A program made the position numbers and the translations under genes. From assembly GCF_001884235.1 (NCBI RefSeq), contig NZ_MAOI01000134.1:62001-126000 (forward strand): a DNA stretch of 64,000 nt. Reading direction: 5' to 3'. Positions 52,709 through 61,541 of this stretch are shown one piece after another. The DNA comes from Bacillus paramycoides. Lineage in GTDB: Bacteria > Bacillota > Bacilli > Bacillales > Bacillaceae_G. The notes beneath the pieces are model-generated. The model was not told where the DNA came from and did no database searches. It worked only from the letters and a program-made list of their open reading frames with translations. Position 1 is the first letter of the stretch. The number at the start of each line of letters is the position of its first letter.

Positions 52709-54065
52709 ATGCAAACATTTTAAATACGCCTATCGCATTTAAAAATACGATAATTACAGTTACTGGAATTATATAACGTAATAAGAAAAACCAAATATTA
52801 AACAATGTTTTCCCTTTCGTTTCCGTAACTTCTAATTCTTTCATTAATAACTCTTTACTCATTTTATTTGGTACGAATAGCGAAATGGCTAGTACCCCTA
52901 ACGGCAGCAGTACATTACTTACCGAAAAATCAACGAAATCAAAGAATGTCTTCCCAAATATTTTCACATCACTCATAACTCCAAACGATAATGCCGATGG
53001 AATTCCAACTGCAAAAATAAGAATACCAATTAATAACGATGCTGACGGACGCTTCTTCTCATTATCTTTCGCAACAGATGCTACTACAATTTCAAGCATT
53101 GAAATCGCAGATGTTAAAGTCGCAAAGAAGAATAACACTAAAAACATAATAAAGAAAAATTGTCCAAATGGTATTTTTGCAAATACAGCAGGAAGGACGA
53201 TAAATAGCAGCCCTGGTCCCTCGGTCGGCTTAACCCCTAATGCGAAAATCGCTGGGAAAATTGCTAACCCTGCAAGTACTGTAATAAAAATAGTTAAACT
53301 TACAATAGATGTTGCTGACTTAGCTAAGTGCTCTTCTTTCTTTAAATACGAGCTATACGTTACCATTACGGAGGCACCTACCGTTAGTGAGAAGAAAGAT
53401 TGTCCCATCGCATATAAAATCGTATCTGCTGTAAGCTTTGAAAAATCTGGTTTTAAGAAGAACTCTACCCCAGCAAAAGCACCATCGAGTGTTAACGCAC
53501 GAACAATGATAGCAATAAATAAAATAAATAATAGCGGCATCATGTACTTACTTGCTTTTTCTATGCCTTTTTCCACACCTTTACTAACAACAAAAATGGT
53601 ACAAAGCATAAAGATGAATTGCGCTCCAATAGCACTTACTGGATTTGAAATTGTTTCACCAAACAATTGCCCATAATCTACTACTCCGTTCCAGAAGCTA
53701 CCTGTGACACTATAGTATAAATAAAGTAAAATCCATCCACCTACAACACTATAGAAAGATAGTACGCTAAAACAAGTAACAACTCCCATACGACCAATCC
53801 AAGGATATAACTTGCTATTTGGTACTAATAGTTTATAAGCTGTAACCGCCTCTTTTTGGGTACTACGCCCGATAACAAACTCGGCTAGAAGAAGAGGCAT
53901 ACCTATAAATAAAGTTAATAGTAAAAATACAAGGAAGAATGCGCCTCCCCCGCCATTACCTGCAACATACGGGAATTTCCATATTGCCCCAAGACCTACT
54001 GCGGCTCCGGCTGCTGCGAGTACAAAGCCTATTTTCGACGTCCATTGCTGTGTTTCTTTCATCAT
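52707..54065 (-). CDS. Sodium-dependent transporter of the NSS (SNF) family, probable tryptophan uptake
   Basis: A 452-residue transporter with eleven to twelve membrane segments. The NSS signature AAAGAAVGLGAIWKFPYVAGNGGGG (in two parts, residues 17-42) forms the sodium and substrate site, and the unwound helix 6 region is in the SFFSLTVGASVMVTYSSY segment. Bacterial NSS members carry amino acids; TnaT of Symbiobacterium carries tryptophan. The T-box leader upstream, whose specifier reads best as TGG, points to tryptophan. It resembles B. subtilis YocR/YhdH. AAGGAG precedes the double ATG. Confidence 0.9.
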   Translation of the reverse strand: MMKETQQWTSKIGFVLAAAGAAVGLGAIWKFPYVAGNGGGGAFFLVFLLLTLFIGMPLLLAEFVIGRSTQKEAVTAYKLLVPNSKLYPWIGRMGVVTCFSVLSFYSVVGGWILLYLYYSVTGSFWNGVVDYGQLFGETISNPVSAIGAQFIFMLCTIFVVSKGVEKGIEKASKYMMPLLFILFIAIIVRALTLDGAFAGVEFFLKPDFSKLTADTILYAMGQSFFSLTVGASVMVTYSSYLKKEEHLAKSATSIVSLTIFITVLAGLAIFPAIFALGVKPTEGPGLLFIVLPAVFAKIPFGQFFFIMFLVLFFFATLTSAISMLEIVVASVAKDNEKKRPSASLLIGILIFAVGIPSALSFGVMSDVKIFGKTFFDFVDFSVSNVLLPLGVLAISLFVPNKMSKELLMKELEVTETKGKTLFNIWFFLLRYIIPVTVIIVFLNAIGVFKMFA

Positions 54066-54144
54066 AAATTCTCCTTTTCTGAATATTTAAACTTTTATTA
54101 ATTATACACTTTCATTTCATACTCGCACACCTCCTTTAGAAAAT

Positions 54145-54420
54145 AAAAAAGTCCCCTACACGCAAATATGCATGTAGAGGACGATATATGTAATGTAAAT
54201 ACCGTGGTACCACCTCAATTGGATTGATAAATCCCACTTGTTCAAGTACAGGAAAATTCCGATACTCTATCCTTTTAACGGCGGAACCCGGGTTGCCTAC
54301 TGCAATGTTCAGCATACCTCTCGCAAGCCCATTCTGTATATTTTATCGTACCGGGCTCACACCTTACCCCAGCTCTCTGAACGCATCAAATATACGTACT
54401 CTTCTTGCTCATCGATTTCA
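54145..54420 (-). ncRNA. T-box leader of the NSS transporter gene
   Basis: The minus strand has AGAGTACG and AGAGAGCTGGGG of stem I, the specifier strand AGAATGGGCTTGC, the T-box AGGTGGTACCACGG, and the terminator GTCCTCTACATGC / GCGTGTAGGGGAC plus TTTTTT (54147-54183). The helix GTATATTT / AAATATAC places the specifier just after GAA; TGG (Trp) followed by a purine is the best reading, GGG (Gly) the alternative. Confidence 0.9.
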
Positions 54421-54482
54421 TCTATTGAAGTTACTTGTGATTATAAATTATATTCTTATAGTTGTAAAGTACAATTTACTCA

Positions 54483-55100
54483 TTATCCTATATGAACTTT
54501 TCTCTCTAATTCTTGTAAAAACAATTCTCTTTTTTGTTCATTTTGAACATATACCGCCTTTAATACTTCTTGTAATAATATATTTCTCTGTCGCTTCTCT
54601 ACTTGTAATTCTTTCACTCTTATTCTTACTTCATATAAAAAATCAAGATACGTTTCATACGTCTCATCATATTTATTTGCGATATCGTCACGAATTTTTT
54701 TCGCAAGTTTCGGGCTTGCTCCGCCTGTAGAAACAGCTACATTAAGTAGCCCACGATGAAACGCTGCTGGAAAATGAACATTTCCACTTTCCGGATTTGT
54801 AATAACATTTACCAATTGATTCACTGCAGCATCTTTAGCAATTTGTTCATTTAGTACCGAATCGCTAGTCGCCGCGACTACTAAAAAAGCATCTTTAATA
54901 TCACTTTTTTCATATTCCCTTTGATACCAACGAATTTGCTTTTCTTCTACAAATTTTACTAAATTCGTATCTAATTCTGTACTTACCACAACGATATCCG
55001 CACCTTGTTTTAGTAAAGGAATAATTTTAAATCCTGCTACTTTTCCCCCGCCAATGACAACAACACGTTTCTTATCAACTCGCACTGTAAGTGGATACAT
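54483..55100 (-). CDS. sirC: Precorrin-2 dehydrogenase SirC
   Basis: A 205-residue enzyme with an N-terminal Rossmann fold (VVVIGGGKVAGFKI near residue 14), VVAATSD, and the SxGGxSPKLA motif (VSTGGASPKLAKKIRDD). It oxidises precorrin-2 to sirohydrochlorin with NAD. It overlaps sirB by 26 bases and is the last gene of the sulfate assimilation and sirohaem operon. It lacks the methyltransferase domain of CysG; that is the separate sumT gene. Confidence 0.93.
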   Translation of the reverse strand: MYPLTVRVDKKRVVVIGGGKVAGFKIIPLLKQGADIVVVSTELDTNLVKFVEEKQIRWYQREYEKSDIKDAFLVVAATSDSVLNEQIAKDAAVNQLVNVITNPESGNVHFPAAFHRGLLNVAVSTGGASPKLAKKIRDDIANKYDETYETYLDFLYEVRIRVKELQVEKRQRNILLQEVLKAVYVQNEQKRELFLQELERKVHIG

Positions 55101-55818
55101 ATTGATCTCCCTTCAATATTTCCTCTGTTTTCTGAATTAACATATCTCGAAACGCTACATTCTTCCCTAAATATGGACTTGTTTTTATCTCTTCCGACTC
55201 ATATTGACGCACTTCTTTCTCAATATGTTTCATGAGCAAGCCTGTAAATAATAAGTAAGGTAACACAACAATGTTCCGTTCTTTTTGTTCTACAATTTCT
55301 TTCAACTTCTCATCAAACTTTGGCTCCGCGGCTGCTAAATAACAAACTTCCACCTTTATAATGTTCTTTTCTTTTTGAAATAAAGAAGAAATCCACTTTA
55401 TATCTTGTAAAGTTTGAGGATCACTACTTCCTCGTGCAACGAGCAAAAGTGTTACTTCTTCTTTAATACCCATTCCGTTATATACCGCCTTTACAAGCAC
55501 TTCTGATACACCAAATGGATTACCATACACTATTTTGATATTCGGATATTGCTCGTTTAACTTTCGTAATTCAAGCGGAATATCTTCCTTCACATGTCCT
55601 GCCGCTAATAAAAAAACAGGGATCGCGACAATCTCTGTAGCACCACGCTTCACACATGTACGAAATCCTTCATCAATAGATGGACTCGCTAGCTCTAAAA
55701 AACAAACTTCTTGAATATTTGCCTCTACACGGCTCATACATGACGTAATAAATTGAATTGCCTCTTCTTTTGCCGCTTTCAAACGGCTTCCGTGACATAT
55801 ATATAAGACGGCTTTCAT
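55075..55818 (-). CDS. sirB: Sirohydrochlorin ferrochelatase SirB
   Basis: A 247-residue CbiX/SirB-type chelatase. The N-terminal YICHGSR and ASPSIDEGF, and the repeat-related second half (LLVARGSSDPQT), show the duplicated chelatase fold with active-site His. It inserts iron into sirohydrochlorin to give sirohaem. It starts one base after sumT and overlaps sirC, a tightly coupled sirohaem unit directly behind the sirohaem enzyme. Confidence 0.93.
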   Translation of the reverse strand: MKAVLYICHGSRLKAAKEEAIQFITSCMSRVEANIQEVCFLELASPSIDEGFRTCVKRGATEIVAIPVFLLAAGHVKEDIPLELRKLNEQYPNIKIVYGNPFGVSEVLVKAVYNGMGIKEEVTLLLVARGSSDPQTLQDIKWISSLFQKEKNIIKVEVCYLAAAEPKFDEKLKEIVEQKERNIVVLPYLLFTGLLMKHIEKEVRQYESEEIKTSPYLGKNVAFRDMLIQKTEEILKGDQYVSTYSAS

Positions 55819-55819
55819 A

Positions 55820-56599
55820 TCACAACACTCCGCTTACTTGATATGCATTTTCCGCTTGCTTCTCAAACCAATGTATCTTTTCTCTAAAACGGACAACTTC
55901 TCCAATAACAATCATACTTGGATTTTGAATTTGTTCTTTTTTAGCAACTTCTACTATCGTTCCTAACGTCCCTGTAACCGTACGTTGCATAGATGTCGTC
56001 CCCCACTCAATAATAGCAGCAGGTGTACTCTTTTCTTTTCCGTACTTTATAAGTTGTTCACATATGTAGGGTAAATTACTAACCCCCATATAGACAGCTA
56101 ATGTATCTACACCTTTCGCTAGGTTCTCCCATTTCATTTCTTCCTCAGCACCTTCTTTTCTATGCCCCGTCACAACGGCAAAACTTGCACTTGCATCGCG
56201 ATGCGTCACTGGAATGCCAGCATAAGCAGGAGCAGCTATGCCTGCTGAAATGCCAGGAATAATTTCAAATGGGATACCTTGCTTGGCTAACGCTTCAGCT
56301 TCTTCTCCACCTCTTCCAAATACAAATGGATCCCCGCCCTTTAGTCTCGTTACAACTTTTCCTTTTTTCGCATATTTAACAAGAAATGTGTTAATCGTTT
56401 CTTGCTTCATCGTGTGATAATTTGGGAGTTTCCCGCAATAAATTAAATCCGCTTCAGGCTTTGCATAAGAAAGCAATTCTTTATTTACAAGACGGTCGTA
56501 CAATATAACATCAGCCTTCTCGATGCATCTCAACCCTTTAACAGTAATTAAATCCGGATCACCAGGACCCGCTCCGACGATATAAACCTTCCCCATCAT
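55820..56599 (-). CDS. sumT: Uroporphyrinogen-III C-methyltransferase (SUMT)
   Basis: A 259-residue enzyme of the tetrapyrrole methylase family. Motifs VGAGPGDPDLIT near the N-terminus, YDRLVN, and RLKGGDPFVFGRGGEE are diagnostic. It makes precorrin-2 from uroporphyrinogen III using two SAM molecules. It is the first of the three sirohaem genes. GAGGAGAG lies directly ahead of a double ATG, either of which may be used. Confidence 0.95.
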   Translation of the reverse strand: MMGKVYIVGAGPGDPDLITVKGLRCIEKADVILYDRLVNKELLSYAKPEADLIYCGKLPNYHTMKQETINTFLVKYAKKGKVVTRLKGGDPFVFGRGGEEAEALAKQGIPFEIIPGISAGIAAPAYAGIPVTHRDASASFAVVTGHRKEGAEEEMKWENLAKGVDTLAVYMGVSNLPYICEQLIKYGKEKSTPAAIIEWGTTSMQRTVTGTLGTIVEVAKKEQIQNPSMIVIGEVVRFREKIHWFEKQAENAYQVSGVL

Positions 56600-56682
56600 C
56601 TCTCCTCATTTCTATTATTAAAGTGAAACTTCCATCCTTATATACGAATGGAAGTTACTACTATTTCGTATTACAATGTTCC

Positions 56683-56883
56683 CTACTCATGAATAACAAA
56701 CGCCGCTCCTTTTTGAATCTTCTTTTTTTCATATAAGGAGATTTCTTTCACTTCTGGTAGCGGTAAAAAATACTTTTCCAGCTCTATTTCCGCAAGCTTA
56801 AACGCTTGCTCTTCACTTTGAGCAACAACGACTATTGGAACAACACTATTCACTAATACAGCTTCAAATCGATATAAATCCAT
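56683..56883 (-). CDS. DUF3906 small protein in the sulfate assimilation operon
   Basis: A 66-residue soluble protein with a ferredoxin-like strand-helix pattern (MDLYRFEAVLVN, then AQSEEQAFKLAEIELEKYF). It sits 10 bases after the sulfite reductase gene and 83 bases before sumT on the same strand. The family has no known function; the position suggests a role in sulfite reduction or sirohaem handling. Confidence 0.8.
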   Translation of the reverse strand: MDLYRFEAVLVNSVVPIVVVAQSEEQAFKLAEIELEKYFLPLPEVKEISLYEKKKIQKGAAFVIHE

Positions 56884-56893
56884 ATTGTCCCTC

Positions 56894-58516
56894 CTAAGAC
56901 GCTATTACTTCTTCTAATACGCGATTTAGTACAATTTGTAATTCTTCCACTCCAACACGTCCTACGAAATCATAAAACGTTTCGGCTAGTAATTTATTCT
57001 TTTGGAAATAACGTAAAAAGGACACGAGAACATCCGGTAAATCTTCACCATCTATTTTCCCTTTTAATTTTTCGTTATATGCTCCGCCATCCAATAGCGT
57101 TCCGCCCACATATATTTCAAATGCCTCAACGATTCCCTTTTCCTTTGTTTTCAGTTTTACTCCTTGCAAACCAATATCAGCAATTTGACGTTGACCACAG
57201 GAGTTCGGGCATCCTACCATATGAATTCGAACTGGAACATCAAGTGCAATTTGTGTATCTAAGTATTCTGCGATTTTGCGCAATCTTTCTTTCGTTTCTA
57301 CTAATGCAAGATTACAATACTCAATACCAGTGCATGAAACCGCATGGCCGATAAACGATTTCGGGTTTGCGGAAATTGCTTCAAACAACGGTTCACTTAA
57401 TAATCCTTCAACATTTTCTGGCGGAACATTCGGAATAATGAAGTTTTGTGAGTTACAAGTACGAATTTGTCCATTTCCATATTGCTTTGCAATTCTTGCA
57501 ATCTCAAACATCTCTTCTGCATGTAAACGCCCTACCGGCACATTAAAACCGACATATTTTAATCCTTCTTGTTTTTGATCTTGTACGCCATAAAAATATC
57601 CGGCATTCCATCCTTTGAGCGCACTTTCTCCTTTACTTTGCAAGGGTCCTGTGTATTCTACTAGTTTCTCTTTAAATTTCTCAGCTCCCCAGTCAGCAAC
57701 AAGAAATTTCAAACGTGCTAAGTGGCGTTTTTCACGATATCCAAAATCACGGAATATAGTAGCAATTGCAATCGATACTGCCTTCACTTCTTCTGGTAAA
57801 ACGAATACATCTAATTCTTCCGCTAAGTAAGGGCGCGCAGATAATCCTCCGCCTACTTTTATATGAAAACCAACTTTTTTCTCACCATCTATTTCTTTCG
57901 TAGCAGGTGTAAATGCCACACAGTTAATTTCAGCATTTGCTGAATTATAAATGTTAGAACTAATAGACATTTTAAATTTACGAGGTAGATTAGAAAACTC
58001 TTCATTATGTTGGAAGTATTCATATATCTCTTTAACAATCAACGTTGTATCAAATAGTTCGTTCGCATCAATTCCAGCAAGTGGATTCCCTGTAATATTA
58101 CGTGTAATATCACCGCACGCCCCCGCTGAAGATAACCCTACTCTCGCTAATCTTTTAAAAATATCCGGAATTTGCTGAATTTCTAGCCAATGAAACTGAA
58201 TCGCCTGTCTCGTCGTAATATCTAACACATCACGTCCATAGTCTTCAGCGATTGAAGCAAGTACTTCTGCCTGTGCATTTGTAATAATCCCAGAAGGAAT
58301 ATTAACACGCATCATAAAATAGCCAGCTTCTTTCGGTCGTTGCAAATACAATCCGGCCCATTTAAAGGAGTCCCACTCTTCTTTCGGAATTGATTCAAAT
58401 CCATTTTCCGCATAGTAAGGAATATCATTAAAGATTTCCAAACCATCTTTTTTCAATTTGTTTTTCTCAGTCTGATTTATTTTTTCATTATTAGCCCATA
58501 CTTTTTCATAACTCAT
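56894..58516 (-). CDS. Ferredoxin-type sulfite (or nitrite) reductase, sirohaem protein
   Basis: A 540-residue single-chain sirohaem and [4Fe-4S] reductase. The two half-domains each carry the NirA/Sir pattern; cluster ligands are in SCTGIEYCNLA and GCPNSCGQ, and sirohaem contacts in TTRQAIQFHW and GDITRNITGN. The operon context (cysH, sat, cysC, sirohaem synthesis) indicates sulfite reduction to sulfide. There is no flavoprotein partner (CysJ), so electrons likely come from ferredoxin. Nitrite as substrate cannot be excluded. Confidence 0.93.
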   Translation of the reverse strand: MSYEKVWANNEKINQTEKNKLKKDGLEIFNDIPYYAENGFESIPKEEWDSFKWAGLYLQRPKEAGYFMMRVNIPSGIITNAQAEVLASIAEDYGRDVLDITTRQAIQFHWLEIQQIPDIFKRLARVGLSSAGACGDITRNITGNPLAGIDANELFDTTLIVKEIYEYFQHNEEFSNLPRKFKMSISSNIYNSANAEINCVAFTPATKEIDGEKKVGFHIKVGGGLSARPYLAEELDVFVLPEEVKAVSIAIATIFRDFGYREKRHLARLKFLVADWGAEKFKEKLVEYTGPLQSKGESALKGWNAGYFYGVQDQKQEGLKYVGFNVPVGRLHAEEMFEIARIAKQYGNGQIRTCNSQNFIIPNVPPENVEGLLSEPLFEAISANPKSFIGHAVSCTGIEYCNLALVETKERLRKIAEYLDTQIALDVPVRIHMVGCPNSCGQRQIADIGLQGVKLKTKEKGIVEAFEIYVGGTLLDGGAYNEKLKGKIDGEDLPDVLVSFLRYFQKNKLLAETFYDFVGRVGVEELQIVLNRVLEEVIAS

Positions 58517-58527
58517 TTTAAATCCCC

Positions 58528-59121
58528 CTATATAAAGCTACGCTCTTGTAAGTACTTCACAACTTGTTCTGCACATTCTTCAATAGAATACTTGTGCGTT
58601 TCTACAATTAATTCTGCTTGTTCCGGTTCCTCATACGGTGAATCAATACCAGTAAACTGTTTAATATCACCTTGTCTCGCTTTTTTATAAAGCCCTTTCG
58701 GATCACGCTTCTCACATTCTTCAATCGGACACTTGACAAAGACTTCAATAAACTCATCTGCTGCCAAAAGGTCTCTGACTTGTTTACGGTCTACTCGAAA
58801 TGGTGAAATGAAAGCTGTAAGGACAACAGTACCTTGATCTACAAATAACTTCGCCACTTCACCAATGCGTCTTATATTTTCCATACGATCACTTTCAGAA
58901 AATCCTAAATCCTTATTTAAACCGTGGCGAATGTTATCCCCATCTAACACATAATTTCCAATATTCTTTTCAAATAGTTTACGAGCAACCGCATTGGCTA
59001 CTGTAGATTTACCCGAAGCTGATAAACCAGTAAACCAAACTACAAAACTGTGATGCCCATTCTTCACTCTTCTCTCATCTTTTGAAACCGAAGCTGTATG
59101 CCAAGTAATATTCGTATCCAT
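58528..59121 (-). CDS. cysC: Adenylyl-sulfate kinase
   Basis: A 197-residue APS kinase with the P-loop GLSASGKST near residue 32, DGDNIRHGLNKDLGF, and FISPFRVDR. It phosphorylates APS to PAPS. It lies 12 bases after sat and 11 bases before the sulfite reductase gene, inside one operon. Confidence 0.96.
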   Translation of the reverse strand: MDTNITWHTASVSKDERRVKNGHHSFVVWFTGLSASGKSTVANAVARKLFEKNIGNYVLDGDNIRHGLNKDLGFSESDRMENIRRIGEVAKLFVDQGTVVLTAFISPFRVDRKQVRDLLAADEFIEVFVKCPIEECEKRDPKGLYKKARQGDIKQFTGIDSPYEEPEQAELIVETHKYSIEECAEQVVKYLQERSFI

Positions 59122-59133
59122 CTCGTTCTCTCC

Positions 59134-60270
59134 CTATTCTGTTACTACTTCTTTTTTCAAACCTTTAATTAGTACTTCCACTACTTCTTTACGACTAAAT
59201 GTACTTGGCGGAATCTCACCATTTCTTAACATTTCTCTTACTTTCGTACCTGATAAAATGACGTGGTCTTCTTTTCCGTGCGGACATGTTTTCGTTGAAG
59301 CCATCGCTTCACATTTGATGCAATAAAAACTATGTTCAAAAAATAACGGCGTAATCCCTAACTCTTCTACTGTAAAATTCTTAAAGATGTCCTGCGCTTC
59401 ATACGTTCCGTAATAATCTCCTACTCCTGCATGATCACGCCCGACAATAAAGTGAGTACAGCCAAAATTCTTTCTTACTAATGCATGAAATATCGCTTCA
59501 CGTGGACCTGCATATCGCATCGCTGCAGGAAATACCCCTAAGAAAACACGATCTTTTGGATAATAGTTCTGTAGTAATACTTCATAACTTTCCATCCTCA
59601 CATCAGCAGGAATATCATCTGATTTCGTTTCACCAACGAGCGGGTTTAAAAAGAGACCATCGACAATTTCAAGTGCAGATTTTTGAATATATTCATGCGC
59701 ACGATGTACAGGATTGCGTGTTTGGAACCCAACTACCGTTTTCCATCCGCGCTTTTTAAATTCCGCTCTTGTTTCGATTGGATCTAAATGATAAGAAGCA
59801 AACTGATCATTTTCAGAGCGTTGTATTAAAATAATAGCGCCTCCAACGTAAACGTTCGGCCGATCATACAATTTTTTCACCCCTGGATGAGCCTCATCCG
59901 TCGTTTTATATACGAGTAACGCCTCTTTTTCTTTATCAGGTACAAAAATATCTTCTATTTGAATAACACCATATACAGCTCCATCTTTAACAAGCTTTAC
60001 TTCTTCTCCAACTTTCAATCTTTCTGCTTCTTCTTCCGTTACTGGTAATGCAATCGGTATACTCCAAACACTACCGTTTACTAAACGAAGCGTTTCTACA
60101 ACTGAGTCATAATCTCTCTTCCCTAAAAATCCCGTAAGAGGGCTATATCCTCCTGTCGCCAGAAGTTCTAAATCACTAAGTGCAATTTTGTCTAGCTCGA
60201 TTTCTTTTACAATGTTCGATATGTCATATGTTTCATCAATACGGTTTACTAATTCATTTGTTGTACTCAT
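59134..60270 (-). CDS. sat: Sulfate adenylyltransferase (ATP sulfurylase)
   Basis: A 378-residue enzyme of the single-chain Sat family. Active-site motifs [11 protein letters not shown] and [12 protein letters not shown] are present, and a zinc-type Cys cluster ([16 protein letters not shown]) lies near residue 315. It activates sulfate to APS. It follows cysH by 39 bases. Confidence 0.96.
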   Translation of the reverse strand: MSTTNELVNRIDETYDISNIVKEIELDKIALSDLELLATGGYSPLTGFLGKRDYDSVVETLRLVNGSVWSIPIALPVTEEEAERLKVGEEVKLVKDGAVYGVIQIEDIFVPDKEKEALLVYKTTDEAHPGVKKLYDRPNVYVGGAIILIQRSENDQFASYHLDPIETRAEFKKRGWKTVVGFQTRNPVHRAHEYIQKSALEIVDGLFLNPLVGETKSDDIPADVRMESYEVLLQNYYPKDRVFLGVFPAAMRYAGPREAIFHALVRKNFGCTHFIVGRDHAGVGDYYGTYEAQDIFKNFTVEELGITPLFFEHSFYCIKCEAMASTKTCPHGKEDHVILSGTKVREMLRNGEIPPSTFSRKEVVEVLIKGLKKEVVTE

Positions 60271-60309
60271 CTTTTTATATCCCCTCTTAGCTTTATTTCA
60301 AAATCTATC

Positions 60310-61014
60310 TTATTGAAAATGAAGTCCGCATTCTGTCTTCATTTTCCCAGCCCACCTTCCATCTCTTGAGTCGCCACCATCTCCTACAGGCAATGTACAT
60401 TTCTCACACCCAATACTCGGATAGCCAACATCATGTAGCGGATTATATGGCAAACTATGTTTGTATACATATCGCCAAACTTCTTTCCAAGTCCAATGAA
60501 TGAGCGGACAAACTTTAATAGATTGAAAACGACGATCTTGATTTATAAACTGTGTATGCTTACGCGTTTCTGATTGTTCTCTTCTCAAGCCTGATATCCA
60601 CGCTTTTTCGGCTGCTAATGATTTTTCTAACGGTAAAATTTTTCTAATATTACAACAAAGATTCGGATTACTTTCCCATAATTTCTCTCCATGAAGCTTC
60701 GCCTGTTCTTCAAGTGTAAACTCAGGCTGTTTTTCTATAATATTTAATGAAGGAAATCTCTCGCGTACCTTTTTAATTAATTCGTACGTTTCTTGAAAAT
60801 GAACATTTGTATCTAAAAATACAACTTTAGCAGATGGATTTACTTGGTTTATAAGATGCAATAAAACCATTCCCTCCACCCCAAAGCTACATGCATATAC
60901 AATTTCATCTTTATACTCTCTATAAGCCCAGCTTAATACCGATAACGCACCCTTCGTTTCATCTTCTTCAGAAAATGAAACACTATTTTCTTCCCACGTT
61001 TCGTACGTCAACAT
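60310..61014 (-). CDS. cysH: APS/PAPS reductase CysH
   Basis: A 234-residue thioredoxin-dependent reductase. It has the CC pair (NLCCNIRK) and the CxxC pair (GCEKCTLP), the four ligands of the [4Fe-4S] cluster found in enzymes that accept APS, and the catalytic Cys in the C-terminal ECGLH. Because cysC is in the same operon, PAPS is also made; B. subtilis CysH uses both. It is the first gene after the internal terminator. Confidence 0.95.
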   Translation of the reverse strand: MLTYETWEENSVSFSEEDETKGALSVLSWAYREYKDEIVYACSFGVEGMVLLHLINQVNPSAKVVFLDTNVHFQETYELIKKVRERFPSLNIIEKQPEFTLEEQAKLHGEKLWESNPNLCCNIRKILPLEKSLAAEKAWISGLRREQSETRKHTQFINQDRRFQSIKVCPLIHWTWKEVWRYVYKHSLPYNPLHDVGYPSIGCEKCTLPVGDGGDSRDGRWAGKMKTECGLHFQ

Positions 61015-61033
61015 GTTTTTTCCCCCTGTAACA

Positions 61034-61076
61034 GCAAAAAGACGGTTTTAATCTAATAAAATAGATTAAAACCGCC
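61034..61076 (-). terminator. Internal terminator between yezD and cysH
   Basis: On the minus strand GGCGGTTTTAATCTA / TAGATTAAAACCGTC (15-bp stem, one G.U) followed by TTTTTGC. It stands between two genes of the same unit and should reduce read-through from yezD into cysH. Confidence 0.88.
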
Positions 61077-61100
61077 TCTAGTTTTTCTAGTCAGCGCTTT

Positions 61101-61244
61101 TTACTTTAATCGGACCTTTTCACTTTTTTCCAATTGAATCACTTTTCCATCTTGCACAACAATTGTGATTGAACCATATTTCATATCCGCAAGCATCGTT
61201 TGAATTTTTTCGGACACTTCATCAAAATGTTCCCGTACTCCCAC
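61101..61244 (-). CDS. yezD: YezD-like small protein (DUF2292)
   Basis: A 47-residue protein (HFDEVSEKIQTMLADMKYGS, then ITIVVQDGKVIQLEKSEKVR) of the DUF2292/YezD family, which is often next to sulfate assimilation genes. The start is uncertain; GTG 61244 has AAGGGGG eight bases upstream, while the longer frame to 61286 begins inside the riboswitch terminator. It lies directly behind an SAM riboswitch and before an intrinsic terminator. Function unknown. Confidence 0.8.
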   Translation of the reverse strand: MGVREHFDEVSEKIQTMLADMKYGSITIVVQDGKVIQLEKSEKVRLK

Positions 61245-61268
61245 GCAAACAGCCCCCTTTTTATTCAT

Positions 61269-61296
61269 AAAAAAAATCTTTCCCATTTCGAAAAGA
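61269..61296 (-). terminator. Attenuator terminator of the second SAM riboswitch
   Basis: On the minus strand TCTTTTC / GGAAAGA with a 6-base loop (one G.U) and eight T's, between aptamer and yezD. Confidence 0.8.
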
Positions 61297-61317
61297 CTGT
61301 TCGGTAATATATTTTAC

Positions 61318-61432
61318 CTTATCTTTCAAAATGGATTCCATTTTGCTGGATTTAGCACCTTGCTTTCTATAAGCAGGTTGCCGAGCTTCGTAGGGCCAGT
61401 TCCCTCCGCTTCTCTTGATAAGCTTTGTATTT
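61318..61432 (-). ncRNA. SAM-I riboswitch (S-box) of the sulfate assimilation operon
   Basis: The minus strand has ATCAAGAGAAGCGGAGGGAAC, TGGCCCTACGAAGCTCGGC, AACCTGC, GGTGCTAAATCCAGC and GAAAGATAAGG, the S-box landmarks in order. It controls yezD and, through the internal terminator, the cysH-sat-cysC-sulfite reductase-sirohaem genes. Confidence 0.96.
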
Positions 61433-61499
61433 GTATTTTATCACAATTCTGATTTTTTTCAATCCTAGTTTTCCGATATATTTTAATTATTTTGTTTTT

Positions 61500-61536
61500 T
61501 AAAAAAGGAATTGCCCACCCTGAGCAACTCCTTTTT
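61500..61536 (-). terminator. Terminator after lysA
   Basis: On the minus strand AAAAAGGAGTTGC / GCAATTCCTTTTT (one G.U) around a 9-base loop, then T's. Confidence 0.88.
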
Positions 61537-61541
61537 CACAT

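Noticed and set aside
52885-53676. 263-residue plus-strand reading frame
   Set aside because: It lies antisense inside the NSS transporter gene, has no ribosome site and a shadow-like composition.
54224-54730. 168-residue plus-strand reading frame
   Set aside because: It runs antisense through the T-box leader and sirC; the T-box explains the conservation.
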